Made by a program: the position numbers and the translations under genes
Origin: Sva-07 sp963698565
GTDB taxonomy: Bacteria; Actinomycetota; Acidimicrobiia; Acidimicrobiales; Ilumatobacteraceae
DNA: 64,000 bases
Direction: 5' to 3'
Assembly (NCBI GenBank): GCA_963698565.1
Contig: CAVORH010000002.1
Span: 62,001 to 126,000 of the forward strand
Notes under the pieces: model-generated
Databases searched by the model: none
What the model was told of the DNA's origin: nothing
The model's input: the letters and a program-made list of their open reading frames with translations, nothing else
Shown here: positions 17,039-25,559 of the stretch, in pieces
Layout of the letters: every line of letters begins with the position of its first letter
How positions within the stretch are numbered: the first letter of the stretch is position 1

Positions 17039-18334
17039 TCACAGCCGTCCGTTGGCGCGCAGTTTGGCGACGTTCTGGGGCATGGCCAGCACCTCGCGGT
17101 ACTGCTCGACGGTCTGCTCGGCGCACTTCTTCCAGGTCCAACGATCGAGGACCCGCTGGCGCCCGGCGGCACCGACCTTGGCGCGCAGCTCCGGGCTGTC
17201 GAGGCCGCGGGTGATCGCCGCGGCGAGCGAGTCGACATCGCCTGCAGTGCAGCCGATGACCGTCTCGCCGTCGATGCCGGTCACCTCGGGCAGGGCGCCG
17301 CCATCGGTGGCGACGAGCGGTGTGCCGGAGCACATCGCCTCGATGGCGGGGAGGCTGAAGCCCTCGTAGAGGCTGGGCACGACCGCCATCTCGGCCTCGG
17401 CGTAGAGCTCGACGATGCGTTCGTCGGTGACGCCCGAGACGAACTCGATGTGCGGGGCCAGGCCGTAGGAGTCGATCAGGTCCATCGAGTGTCCGGGGCG
17501 CGGCTTGCCGATGATCGTGAGCGTGATGTCGCGTTCGGTGCGGAGCTTCGCCATCGCCTCCAACAGGTACGAGAGTCCCTTGAGTGCGACGTCGGCCGAC
17601 GCCGTGGTGATCAGGCGACCGGGCCGGCGCTCGACGTGGGGGAGCGGCTTGAAGAGGTCGGGGTCGACGCCGACGGGCACGAGGCGCATGCGGTCGATCT
17701 CGACGCCCATGTCGGTGTGGATGTCGTCGATCGAGTTCTGGCTGACGACGACGATGCGCGGCATCTTCGAGGCCACCTTGCCCTGCATCTTCACGAACGA
17801 GTACCAGCGGCCGACCGAGAAGCGGCGGGCCCGGGTCTTCGCGTGGCTCATCTCGAGTTCGCGGTCCTTGGTGATCGGGTGGTGCAGCGTGACGATCGTG
17901 GGGATCTTCTCCTCGATCTTCAAGATGCCGTAGCCGAGGCACTGGTTGTCGTGCACGAGGTCGAACTCGTGGGCGCGGGGCTTCAGTTCGCGCGCGGCGC
18001 GGGCGCTGAACGCCAGCGGTTCGGGGAACACGCCGGTCATGAACACGGCCATCTCGAGTGCGTCCTCGCGGGTCTTCAGCTCCCAGAAGCCGGGGAAGCG
18101 TCCGGGGAAGTACTCGTTGAAGGTGTCGAGGCTGGGGAGCTTCGTGAGGGTGACCCGCTCGTCGAGGATCGGGTACGGCTGGCCGCCGAACACCTCGACG
18201 GTGTGGCCGAGGTCGGCAAGCGCCTTGGTGAGGTGGCGGGTGTACACGCCCTGGCCGCCGACGTGGGGCTTGCCGCGGTACGTGAGGTACGCGATCTTGA
18301 GCGGGGCGTCAGGATCGAGGACGGACGGCGACAT
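17039..18334 (-). CDS. Glycosyltransferase family 4 protein
   Basis: 431-residue GT-B retaining glycosyltransferase. The N-terminal donor/acceptor domain begins KIAYLTYRGKPHVGGQGVYT (Gly-rich loop near residue 20). The nucleotide-sugar domain has SADVALKGLSYLLEA and the catalytic EX7E block EGFSLPAIEAMCSGTPLVAT (about residue 330). The ATG at 18334 is chosen because TAGCCT (18342-18347) is a -10 hexamer 7 bases upstream; an ATG at 18358 would add 8 residues. A TTACC-N4-GGTAA palindrome covers the -35 region. First gene of a three-gene operon; the glycan is unknown. Confidence 0.87.
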   Translation of the reverse strand: MSPSVLDPDAPLKIAYLTYRGKPHVGGQGVYTRHLTKALADLGHTVEVFGGQPYPILDERVTLTKLPSLDTFNEYFPGRFPGFWELKTREDALEMAVFMTGVFPEPLAFSARAARELKPRAHEFDLVHDNQCLGYGILKIEEKIPTIVTLHHPITKDRELEMSHAKTRARRFSVGRWYSFVKMQGKVASKMPRIVVVSQNSIDDIHTDMGVEIDRMRLVPVGVDPDLFKPLPHVERRPGRLITTASADVALKGLSYLLEAMAKLRTERDITLTIIGKPRPGHSMDLIDSYGLAPHIEFVSGVTDERIVELYAEAEMAVVPSLYEGFSLPAIEAMCSGTPLVATDGGALPEVTGIDGETVIGCTAGDVDSLAAAITRGLDSPELRAKVGAAGRQRVLDRWTWKKCAEQTVEQYREVLAMPQNVAKLRANGRL

Positions 18335-18358
18335 CCGAGCGAGGCTATCGGCGCACAT

Positions 18359-18372
18359 TTACCGCCGGGTAA
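18359..18372. promoter_or_regulatory. Palindromic operator TTACCGCCGGGTAA upstream of the GT4 operon
   Basis: A 14-base palindrome TTACC-N4-GGTAA sits where the -35 element of the glycosyltransferase promoter should be (the -10 TAGCCT is at 18342-18347). The same palindrome, differing only in the two central bases, lies before the TetR gene at 45280-45293, and both continue as GGGTAACCGnC. A TetR-type repressor site is the simplest reading. Confidence 0.6.
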
Positions 18373-18393
18373 CCGACCAGTCGGCGCGGTCGC

Positions 18394-19206
18394 TCACCAG
18401 GAGATCGTCATCGTGAGGGCGAGCGGGGCCTCGGGGGTGACGACATGTGGTGTCAGGTTGAACGCGTCGGGCGGGCCGGACTGGGGCTCGACACACGTGG
18501 CGTGGGCCATGTGGTCGAACACGACCACATGGTCGCTGCCGGATGCGACCCGGACGACCGGCGCGATCCGGCGGTCGTACAGGAGAGCGATCGGACCCTC
18601 GACGATGAAACAGTCGTCCCACGGTGCGGCGGGCGGCTCGACCAGCGATCCGGTCGGCAGGCCGAACTCATCGCGTTCGTACATGGCGGTCGGCGAGAAG
18701 TCCAGCCGTTCCGGTTTGCGGAACCAGGGATGCCAGCCGATCTCGGCCGGGAAGTCCGCTCCCGTCGACTCCAGCGTCAGGGTCACGACGACATGGTCGT
18801 CGAACACGGCGATGACCTGGCTCGCGGTCCCTCCGAACTCCCAGGCCAGCGGGATGGTGGCGGAACAGGATGACGCCGAGGTCAGCACCGACGTGGGCCA
18901 CGCTCGGTCGAAGACCAGCCCGTGGATGGCGTGGGCGCGCTCGGGGCCGTCACCGTCGTGGTGGTTGATCGGGAGTTCGCGCTCGACACCACGAAAGGTG
19001 AATCGGCCGTTGCGGATCCGGCCGGCCCACGGCGCCATCGGATACGAACCCCACAGCATCGGGTCGGCCGCCTCGGCCGCCGGGGGATCGACCAGGAGCG
19101 GCTGATCTCCGACCTCGATCTGGCCGATACGGCAGCCAGCGGCCGGGTCGACCGTGACGACGACGTCGCCGGAGCGCAGGATCAGGGTCTGCTCATCGTG
19201 GGTCAC
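18394..19206 (-). CDS. Aldose 1-epimerase family protein
   Basis: 270-residue galactose mutarotase-like protein. It has GSYPMAPWAGRIRNGRFTF near the N-terminus (sugar-binding Arg), PINHHDG..HAIHGLVFDR with the catalytic-type His, and EIGWHPWFR. These match the aldose 1-epimerase family; members interconvert sugar anomers or act as hexose-6-phosphate epimerases. The GTG at 19206 is preferred because earlier starts would run into the divergent dtd gene. It precedes the GT4 operon on the same strand, but the operator and promoter between them suggest separate control. Confidence 0.82.
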   Translation of the reverse strand: MTHDEQTLILRSGDVVVTVDPAAGCRIGQIEVGDQPLLVDPPAAEAADPMLWGSYPMAPWAGRIRNGRFTFRGVERELPINHHDGDGPERAHAIHGLVFDRAWPTSVLTSASSCSATIPLAWEFGGTASQVIAVFDDHVVVTLTLESTGADFPAEIGWHPWFRKPERLDFSPTAMYERDEFGLPTGSLVEPPAAPWDDCFIVEGPIALLYDRRIAPVVRVASGSDHVVVFDHMAHATCVEPQSGPPDAFNLTPHVVTPEAPLALTMTISW

Positions 19207-19223
19207 CGGGCGATACTGGCCGG

Positions 19224-19682
19224 ATGCGAGCGCTCGTGCAACGTGTGATCCGCGCCGAGGTGACGTCACGGGCGGCGGCCGATGCCCCGTGGGAGGTCGC
19301 CGGCTCGATCGGGCCCGGGCTGTGCGTGCTCGTCGGCGTCACGCACGCCGACACCGAGGCGCTGGCGGACAAGCTGGCCGACAAGCTCTGGGGCCTCCGC
19401 ATCTTCGACGACGACGCTGGCGTGATGAACCGGTCGGTCGTCGACGTCGGTGGCTCGTTGCTCGTCGTGAGCCAGTTCACCCTGTACGGCGACACGGCCA
19501 AGGGTCGTCGACCGAGCTGGATCGCTGCCGCTCGTCCCGAGCAGGCCGAGCCGCTCGTCGACCGGGTCGTCGAACGGCTCCGGTCGCTCGGTGCGACCGT
19601 TGCGACCGGCCGGTTCCGCACCGACATGCGCGTCGACCTCGTCAACGACGGCCCGGTCACCCTCCTGCTCGACGTCGACTGA
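19224..19682 (+). CDS. dtd: D-aminoacyl-tRNA deacylase
   Basis: 152-residue Dtd, which hydrolyses D-amino acids (and Gly from tRNA-Ala) from charged tRNA. The family start MRALVQRVIRAEV, the active-site SQFTLYGD (about residue 90) and the C-terminal region VDLVNDGPVTLLLDVD are present. The last normally reads NxGPVT in the cross-subunit gateway motif, so a DGPVT variant is used here. Full length. It is divergent from the aldose epimerase gene, 17 bases apart. Confidence 0.94.
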   Translation: MRALVQRVIRAEVTSRAAADAPWEVAGSIGPGLCVLVGVTHADTEALADKLADKLWGLRIFDDDAGVMNRSVVDVGGSLLVVSQFTLYGDTAKGRRPSWIAAARPEQAEPLVDRVVERLRSLGATVATGRFRTDMRVDLVNDGPVTLLLDVD

Positions 19683-19711
19683 CGCGTCGCGGCGACCCCT
19701 CGCTCGCGTTC

Positions 19712-19754
19712 TGCGTCAGCGCCAACACGCGTTTCGGCGATGTGCGCCGACGCA
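19712..19754. terminator. Imperfect inverted repeat between convergent dtd and lnt
   Basis: TGCGTCAGCG (19712-19721) pairs with CGCCGACGCA (19745-19754) with one mismatch around a 23-base loop. It lies in the 91-base gap between the convergent ends of dtd and lnt and could act as a bidirectional terminator, although no U-tract follows on either strand. Confidence 0.3.
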
Positions 19755-19773
19755 CACGGCGGGCCTGTGGGCA

Positions 19774-21297
19774 TCAGGCCGGGTCGGTGCGGCGGCGGCT
19801 GAAGACGATCGACAGGCCGAGCAGGACCAGGAGCGCCGCGATGACCGGGCCGTCACCGAGGTTCGTGTACCACGTGCGACCGGTGCGCAGTTCGATCGTG
19901 TCGTAGAGCACCTTCTGCTCGCTCACGGCCGTGCGCTGCAGGACGTTGCCGTCGCTGTCGACGATCGCGGTGAACCCCGTCGGAGCGGCCTGCACGACCC
20001 AGCGGCCGTTCTCGATCGCTCGGAGGCGGCTCGACGCCACCTGCTGGGTCTGCACGATCGTGCCGGTGTAGCTCGCCCCGTTGGTCGGGTTGACGATCGC
20101 CTCGGCACCGAGCTTCACCCCCTCACGGGCGCGCCCCGCGAAGAAGACCTCCCACGAGATCACGACGCCGAGTCGCGTGCCGTCGGGGAGATCGAGGGTG
20201 GCCGGTTCGGTGCCCTTGATCGCATCCCGGCCGACCTGGCCGACCGGCGCACCGATTGCCTCGAGCAGGCCGCGCAACGGGACGTACTCGCCGTACGGCA
20301 CCCGGCGGACCTTGACGTACGACCCGAGGATCTCGCCGTCCTCGCCGACCAGGATCTGCGAGTTGATCCGAGGATCCTGGGTGACGCCGACGGCGAAGGG
20401 CGCTTCGAGCCGGGCGGCCTCGGCAGCGATCAGCCCGGCGATCTCCGAGCCCTCGAACACGTCGACGTCGATCGTGTTCTCCGGCCACACGACCAGGTCG
20501 AGGTCGGTCCCGGTGGGGATCGAGCGCGTCGCTGCGAGATGCCGCTCCGTGACCAGCCGCGGCGGCACGTCGAGTGCGCTCGTGCCCTGCTCGCCGCCTC
20601 CCTGTACCGCGGCGATGTCGAGTGTCTCGCCGGTGGCCGCGCCGCGCGGCGCCATGAACGAGACCGCCACGATCACGATCACCACGCCGAGCGCAATCGT
20701 GGCTTGGGGAACGTCGCGGATGCGGGAGCCCTCGTCGCGATCGCGGATCTGGCGGCCGATGTCGACCAACGACATGCCCAGCTGGAACACCAGCCACGTC
20801 AGCATGATGACGCCGCCGACCCGGACGACCCCGACGAGTGGCCCACCGACCTGCGACATCCCGAGCGTCGCCAGCGGCACACCCCCGAACGGGAACGAGA
20901 ACCGCAACGCCTCGGCGAGCGAGTGCGCCGCCGGCCGGCCGATCACTCGCCATGGTCCGATCGGGGCAACCAGTTCGGCGAGCAGGTGGAATCCGGCGAA
21001 CACCGAGCCGGCCACGAGGTAGCCCGGCAGCGTCAACTGCACCATCCACGCCATCCCGAGATACATCCAGCCGGCGCCGAACAGGTAGCCGAGCAGCATG
21101 CGCTGACGCGCGGACGGCGCTCGGCCGAGCGCGATCTCGAACAGCATCACGCCGATGATCGCCAGTGGCCAGAAGCCCCAGGGTGGCAACGACAGCGCCA
21201 CCAACGTTCCCGCTCCGAGGGCGAGCGCAGGTCGGGCGACACGCTCGCGGACCGGGCGGGGCTCGGTTCGCGACCCGTCGGGGTCGAGGCTGCTCAA
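19774..21297 (-). CDS. lnt: Apolipoprotein N-acyltransferase-like protein, Ser in place of catalytic Cys
   Basis: 507-residue Lnt homologue: about six N-terminal transmembrane helices and an extracytoplasmic nitrilase-like domain. Lnt N-acylates the N-terminal Cys of lipoproteins. The catalytic Glu (VVWPENTIDVD, about residue 265) and Lys (SYVKVRRVPYGEYVPLR, about 325) are present. The segment that should carry the nucleophile reads GVVISWEVFF, so the usual Cys is Ser. The TTG start at 21297 overlaps the sortase stop (TTGA). Last gene of the hemE-hemH-hemG-sortase-lnt operon. A C-terminal hydrophobic helix and basic tail close the protein. Confidence 0.83.
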   Translation of the reverse strand: MSSLDPDGSRTEPRPVRERVARPALALGAGTLVALSLPPWGFWPLAIIGVMLFEIALGRAPSARQRMLLGYLFGAGWMYLGMAWMVQLTLPGYLVAGSVFAGFHLLAELVAPIGPWRVIGRPAAHSLAEALRFSFPFGGVPLATLGMSQVGGPLVGVVRVGGVIMLTWLVFQLGMSLVDIGRQIRDRDEGSRIRDVPQATIALGVVIVIVAVSFMAPRGAATGETLDIAAVQGGGEQGTSALDVPPRLVTERHLAATRSIPTGTDLDLVVWPENTIDVDVFEGSEIAGLIAAEAARLEAPFAVGVTQDPRINSQILVGEDGEILGSYVKVRRVPYGEYVPLRGLLEAIGAPVGQVGRDAIKGTEPATLDLPDGTRLGVVISWEVFFAGRAREGVKLGAEAIVNPTNGASYTGTIVQTQQVASSRLRAIENGRWVVQAAPTGFTAIVDSDGNVLQRTAVSEQKVLYDTIELRTGRTWYTNLGDGPVIAALLVLLGLSIVFSRRRTDPA

Positions 21298-21968
21298 GTG
21301 GCCAACGCGAGGCTGACGACGATGCGCTGGGCCGTCGAGCCGAGTGGGTGGCACGCGAAGAGCGTGGCGGTGGGAGTGTCGGTCGGGTCCGTGATCCAGA
21401 TGGCGTCGGGCGTGACGATCTGGGTGCCGGTGACGAGGTAGGTGTGCACGCCGGCCTCGGTGGTGAAGACCACCTCGTCGCCGGGAGCGAGCGAGTCGAG
21501 GTGGCGGAACTCGGCGCCGTGGCTCGTGCGGTGACCGGCCACCACGACGTTGCCGATCTGGCCCGGCATTGCCGTCCCCGGCCAGTGACCCGGCCCGCGG
21601 TCGAGCGTGGTGAGGCGGATGCCGTCGTGCAGCTCGGCGTCGAGGCCCACCTTCGGTATCGAGATCCGCCCCAGGACCGGGTTGTTCTCCTCGCCGCGCG
21701 GATCCGACGGCGGAGCGATCGGTTGTGTGACCTGCCGCGGCAGCGTGGTCGTGGTCGTGGTCGTGGTGGTCGTGGTCGTGGTCGGTGCCGTGGTGGTGGT
21801 CGGTGCGAGCGTCGTGGTGGCCGAGCTGGCATCGAACGACGCGATGGTTCCAGGCGTCGAGCCCGAGGTGAACACGACGATGCCGACGACGAGCGCGATC
21901 GCAGCGATCACCATCGCGACCGGAGCGGCAGTTCGCCGGATCATCGACGGCCGATCGGTCTCGGTCAC
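21294..21968 (-). CDS. Class E sortase
   Basis: 224-residue sortase that would cleave a sorting signal and transfer it to the cell wall or another acceptor. An N-terminal transmembrane helix (AAPVAMVIAAIALVVGIVVF) is followed by a long Thr-rich linker that includes a run of 13 consecutive Thr. The catalytic domain has ISIPKVGLDAEL, the catalytic His in VVVAGHRTSHG, Cys in LFACHPLG and Arg in QRIVVS. The GTG start at 21968 overlaps the hemG stop (GTGA). No LAxTG-type substrate is seen in this window. Confidence 0.87.
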   Translation of the reverse strand: MTETDRPSMIRRTAAPVAMVIAAIALVVGIVVFTSGSTPGTIASFDASSATTTLAPTTTTAPTTTTTTTTTTTTTLPRQVTQPIAPPSDPRGEENNPVLGRISIPKVGLDAELHDGIRLTTLDRGPGHWPGTAMPGQIGNVVVAGHRTSHGAEFRHLDSLAPGDEVVFTTEAGVHTYLVTGTQIVTPDAIWITDPTDTPTATLFACHPLGSTAQRIVVSLALAT

Positions 21969-23368
21969 GGCGACGATTCTTCCAGATCCCCGAGATGAGT
22001 GCCCGCGCGGCGAGCGATCGTCGTCCCCGATCGGACACATGCCGGGATTCCGATGCCCCGGAACCCCGCACCGGTGACGAACAGGCCGTCGGGCAGTGCG
22101 TTGTCGACCGCCGCGACCCAGTCGGGATGGTGTGGCCGGTACTGGGCGAAGGCGCCAGGCCAGCGGGTGATGCGGGTCTCGATCGGTGCGAACGCCACAC
22201 CGAGGTGGTGCTCGAGGTCGGCGAGCACGGCGGCGACCGCCTCCTCGTCGGAGAGGTGCATCACGTCGACTCCGTCACGGCCGAGCGACACGCGGAGGAT
22301 TTCGCCACCCGCCGGCGGGCGCCAGTGTCCCCACTTCTGCGACGCGAACGATGCAGCGGTGACATCTCGCTGTACCGGCTTCGGGACCAGGTAGCCGCTC
22401 AGGCCACGCAGCCGGTCGGGCCACTGATCGGCCGCGACGTGCAACGTCACCATGATCACGTCGGCGGTCTCGGCCCGACTCAGCAGGGCCGAAGCGTCAG
22501 GGGCGGTTTCGGCGAGGATCGAGCCCGTCACCGTCGCCGGTGTCGCGAACACGACGGCGTCGAACACGTCCGGATCGTCGCCGGTCACGAGCTGCCACCG
22601 GCCATCGCCCATCGGCTCGACCGCCTCGATCGGACTCGCGAGACGCAGCTCGCCACCGCCGGCGGTGAACGTTTCCGCCGTCGCCTCGACCAGCGCAGAC
22701 ATCCCGCCGCGTGGTGCGGCGAAGATCGGGCTCGTCGCGGCCGTCGCCGTGCCCTGCGCCGCTCGCTGACGGCGCGCCGCCAGCAGCAGGCTGCGGTCGC
22801 CGCGTGCGAGCGCCGCGAGCTGCGGGACCTCGGCGAGGCTGAACCGGTCGGTGTCGGTGGCATAGATGCTGCCGACGAGTGAGTCGACGAGGTACTCGTG
22901 CACCTCGTTGCCGAAGCGGGCGCGGATGAACGCTCCGATCGAGTCGGCATCGGTCGATGTCCGGGGGAGCAGCGGTTCGAGCGCCGCGCGGGCCTTGCCC
23001 CGCCAGGACAGCAGCTTGGTGGTCGCGAGTGGACGCAGCCGTCCGGGGACCCCGAGCAGGAGTCCGTCGGGAATCGGGTGCAGACCGTCGCGCCAGACCG
23101 CAGCGCCGACCGGTTCGGGTGACACGAGGTCGTCGCCGAGGCCCACCCGGTTCGCCAGGGCCGTCGCCTCGGGAACACGAGCCAGGAACGCATCGGCTCC
23201 TTCGTCGACATCGGCCACTCCGGCGAAGGTGCTCGTGGCGATCCTGCCGCCGAGCCGGTCGGTCGACTCGTACACGACGACGGAGGTCGCCGCGTCGGCG
23301 TCGCGCAGGGCGAGCGCAGCCGCGAGTCCGCTGATCCCGGCGCCGACGACGGCGATGCGGTGGCCCAC
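21965..23368 (-). CDS. hemG: Protoporphyrinogen/coproporphyrinogen III oxidase (HemG/HemY, CgoX type)
   Basis: 467-residue FAD-dependent oxidase of the HemY family. The dinucleotide-binding motif RIAVVGAGISGLAAALAL is at the very N-terminus, followed by YESTDRLGGRI. The C-terminal FVTGAGFRGIGIPACVRSGTTIA completes the FAD site. In actinobacteria this enzyme generally oxidises coproporphyrinogen III to coproporphyrin III, with ferrochelatase acting next; the sequence alone does not distinguish this from protoporphyrinogen oxidation. The GTG start at 23368 lies just after the hemH stop. Confidence 0.9.
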   Translation of the reverse strand: MGHRIAVVGAGISGLAAALALRDADAATSVVVYESTDRLGGRIATSTFAGVADVDEGADAFLARVPEATALANRVGLGDDLVSPEPVGAAVWRDGLHPIPDGLLLGVPGRLRPLATTKLLSWRGKARAALEPLLPRTSTDADSIGAFIRARFGNEVHEYLVDSLVGSIYATDTDRFSLAEVPQLAALARGDRSLLLAARRQRAAQGTATAATSPIFAAPRGGMSALVEATAETFTAGGGELRLASPIEAVEPMGDGRWQLVTGDDPDVFDAVVFATPATVTGSILAETAPDASALLSRAETADVIMVTLHVAADQWPDRLRGLSGYLVPKPVQRDVTAASFASQKWGHWRPPAGGEILRVSLGRDGVDVMHLSDEEAVAAVLADLEHHLGVAFAPIETRITRWPGAFAQYRPHHPDWVAAVDNALPDGLFVTGAGFRGIGIPACVRSGTTIARRAGTHLGDLEESSP

Positions 23369-23370
23369 GG

Positions 23371-24348
23371 TCAGCTCCCGAGCGCGGCGACCACCCGGTC
23401 GGCGAGCGCCGCCATGATCGTCGGGTCGTCGTTGACGCAGGCGGTGCGGTCGAATGCGATGCCGTGCGACTCGGCGCGCTGCGCTGCCTCGATGTCGAGG
23501 TCGAACAGCACCTCGAGGTGGTCGGCCACGAAACCGCAGGCGCACACGATCACGCCGGCCACGTCGGAGCCCTCCGCGGTGCGCGCCTCGCCGAGCTCGT
23601 CGATCACCTGGAGGATGTCGGGGCCGATCCAGGGTTCGGGTGTCCGGCCCGCCGACTGCCACGCCAGCTGCCAGTCGCGGCCCTCGGTGAGCCCGACCGC
23701 TGCCGCGACCGCCTCGGCCGTGGAGCGCAGCTCGTCCGGGTAGGGATCGCCGGCATCGATGATCCGTTGCGGCAGTGAGTGAGCGGTGAACAGCACGCGT
23801 ACGGCACCACCGGTGCGCTCGCGCATCGCCGCCACCCGGGCTCGCAGGTCGTCGGCGAGGAACGTCACGAACGCCGGCTCGACGGCCCAACTCTCGATGC
23901 CGACCACCTGCGGCGACGCATCGGACTCGTCGACTCCCTGGCGCGTCCGGTCGAGGTACTGGCCGATCGAGTACGACGAGTAGTGCGGTGCGAGGACCAG
24001 CCCGACGATCGCGTCGACGCCCGAGTCGGCCAGGTCCCGGGCGGCGACCTCGACCTTCGGCTCGGCATGCTTGAGCCCGAGGGCGACCGTGAATCGGCCC
24101 GGCTGGCGCTCGTCGAGCGCGGCCTGGAGGGCGTCGCGCTGGGCCTCGGTGAGCTGGGCGAGCGGTGAGACTCCGCCGATCGCTGCATACCGGGAGGTGA
24201 GGTCGGCCAACGCCTCGGGTGTCGGTGGCCGGCCCCGGCGGATGTCGGTGTAGTACGGCTCGATCTCGTCGGGGTGACGCGGGGTGCCGTAGGCCATCAG
24301 CAGCACCGCGACGTCGGCCGACTCGGCGGTGGGATCGGTGGCGGTCAT
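23371..24348 (-). CDS. hemH: Ferrochelatase (coproporphyrin type likely)
   Basis: 325-residue ferrochelatase, inserting Fe2+ into porphyrin. VAVLLMAYGTPRHPDEIEPYY begins the family fold, the catalytic His lies in VLFTAHSLPQRI, and LAWQSAGRTPEPWIGPD is the conserved substrate-binding block. VIVCACGFVADHLEVLFDLD and the later TACVN supply closely spaced cysteines that fit the [2Fe-2S] cluster of actinobacterial enzymes. The ATG overlaps the hemE stop (ATGA). With the neighbouring HemG/HemY homologue it probably uses the coproporphyrin route. Confidence 0.93.
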   Translation of the reverse strand: MTATDPTAESADVAVLLMAYGTPRHPDEIEPYYTDIRRGRPPTPEALADLTSRYAAIGGVSPLAQLTEAQRDALQAALDERQPGRFTVALGLKHAEPKVEVAARDLADSGVDAIVGLVLAPHYSSYSIGQYLDRTRQGVDESDASPQVVGIESWAVEPAFVTFLADDLRARVAAMRERTGGAVRVLFTAHSLPQRIIDAGDPYPDELRSTAEAVAAAVGLTEGRDWQLAWQSAGRTPEPWIGPDILQVIDELGEARTAEGSDVAGVIVCACGFVADHLEVLFDLDIEAAQRAESHGIAFDRTACVNDDPTIMAALADRVVAALGS

Positions 24349-25454
24349 GGCCGTTCTCCTTCGGGGGGTGGAGCAGGACGGGTGGTGGTCCGCTCGTGGA
24401 CCAGATCGACGACGGCCTGCAACACGCCGGGATCGGTCTCGGGGTTCACGCCGTGGCCGAGATTGAAGATGTGGCCGGGGTGCCGGACGCCGTCCGGCGC
24501 GAGATTGTCGCGCAGCACCTGCTCGGTGCCCTCGAGCGCGGGCGTCACGCCGGCCAGCACGAGGGCGGGATCGAGGTTGCCCTGCACCACGAGGTCGTCG
24601 CCGAGCCGGGCACGGGCGGTGCCGATCGGCGTCCGCCAATCGAGCCCGATCACGCTGGCTCCCGTGTCGTACATCGACTCGAGCAGGTGGTCGCAGCCGA
24701 TGCCGAAGTGGATCCCCGCAGCGTCGGGGTGGCGTCGATGGAGTTCGCGGAACACGTGGCGCGAGTGGGGCAGGACGTAGCGGTCGTAGTCGCGACGGCT
24801 CAGCGAACCCGCCCACGAGTCGAAGAGCTGGAACGCCGAGGCCCCGTGCGTGAGTTGCGCGTCGATGAACGTGATCGCGGACTCTGCCAGCCGCTCCATC
24901 ACCTCGTGCCAGAGCACCTCGTCGGTGTGGATCAGCGCTTTGGTGTGGCGGTAGTCCTTGCTCGGACGGCCTTCGATCAGGTAGCTCGCGACGGTGAACG
25001 GTGCCCCGGCGAACGCCAGCAGCGGGACGTCGAGTTCGGCCACGAGCCGTTCGACGGTGGCGATGACGTAGTCGATGTCGTCGAACTCGAGCGGTCGCAA
25101 GCGCTCGATGTCGTTGCTCGAACGCAACGGATGCTCGGCGACCGGCCCCGTGCCGGGCGCGACGTCGATGCCGAAGCCGACCGCATGCGGTGCCACGACG
25201 ATGTCGCTGTACAGCACGGCCGCGTCGACGCCGTAACGACGTACGGGCTGCAGGGTGATCTCGGCTGCGAGTTCGGGCTGTTTGATCGCGTCGAGGATCG
25301 ATCCCTCGCCGCGTACGGCTCGGTACTCCGGAAGCGAACGCCCGGCCTGTCGCATGAACCACACCGGGGTATGGGGCCCGCGTCGGCCGTTCGCCGCGGC
25401 CAGGAACGCACCAGGGTCGGCGGGCGCGTCGTCTCGTTCGGCAAGGGCGTCCAT
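24345..25454 (-). CDS. hemE: Uroporphyrinogen decarboxylase
   Basis: 369-residue UroD, which decarboxylates uroporphyrinogen III to coproporphyrinogen III. Signatures are the N-terminal PVWFMRQAGRSLPEYR, YSDIVVAP with the substrate-binding Asp, FAGAPFTVASYLIEG, and the C-terminal GHIFNLGHGVNPETDP. Full length. First gene of the five-gene minus-strand operon; TAGCGT (25464-25469) lies 9 bases before the ATG as a likely -10, giving a very short or absent leader. Divergent from helD. Confidence 0.95.
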   Translation of the reverse strand: MDALAERDDAPADPGAFLAAANGRRGPHTPVWFMRQAGRSLPEYRAVRGEGSILDAIKQPELAAEITLQPVRRYGVDAAVLYSDIVVAPHAVGFGIDVAPGTGPVAEHPLRSSNDIERLRPLEFDDIDYVIATVERLVAELDVPLLAFAGAPFTVASYLIEGRPSKDYRHTKALIHTDEVLWHEVMERLAESAITFIDAQLTHGASAFQLFDSWAGSLSRRDYDRYVLPHSRHVFRELHRRHPDAAGIHFGIGCDHLLESMYDTGASVIGLDWRTPIGTARARLGDDLVVQGNLDPALVLAGVTPALEGTEQVLRDNLAPDGVRHPGHIFNLGHGVNPETDPGVLQAVVDLVHERTTTRPAPPPEGERP

Positions 25455-25559
25455 CGGACGATCACGCTACCGCCGGGTTCTGCCGTGCTGCCGAACGGGA
25501 TCGGCCCCGATGCCGGGTCGTGACCGCGGCGTCGGCCGATAGCATTTCTTGACCCCGTT

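Noticed and set aside
21745..21795. GTGGTC-type short repeats that could be read as a tandem repeat or CRISPR-like array
   Set aside because: They encode the poly-Thr linker of the sortase on the minus strand; there are no spacers or conserved longer repeats. A similar run at 46588-46618 encodes Thr in a lipoprotein.
25455..25559. Possible rifamycin-associated element before helD
   Set aside because: The 105-base hemE-helD gap contains no long inverted repeat of that kind, only simple -10-like hexamers.
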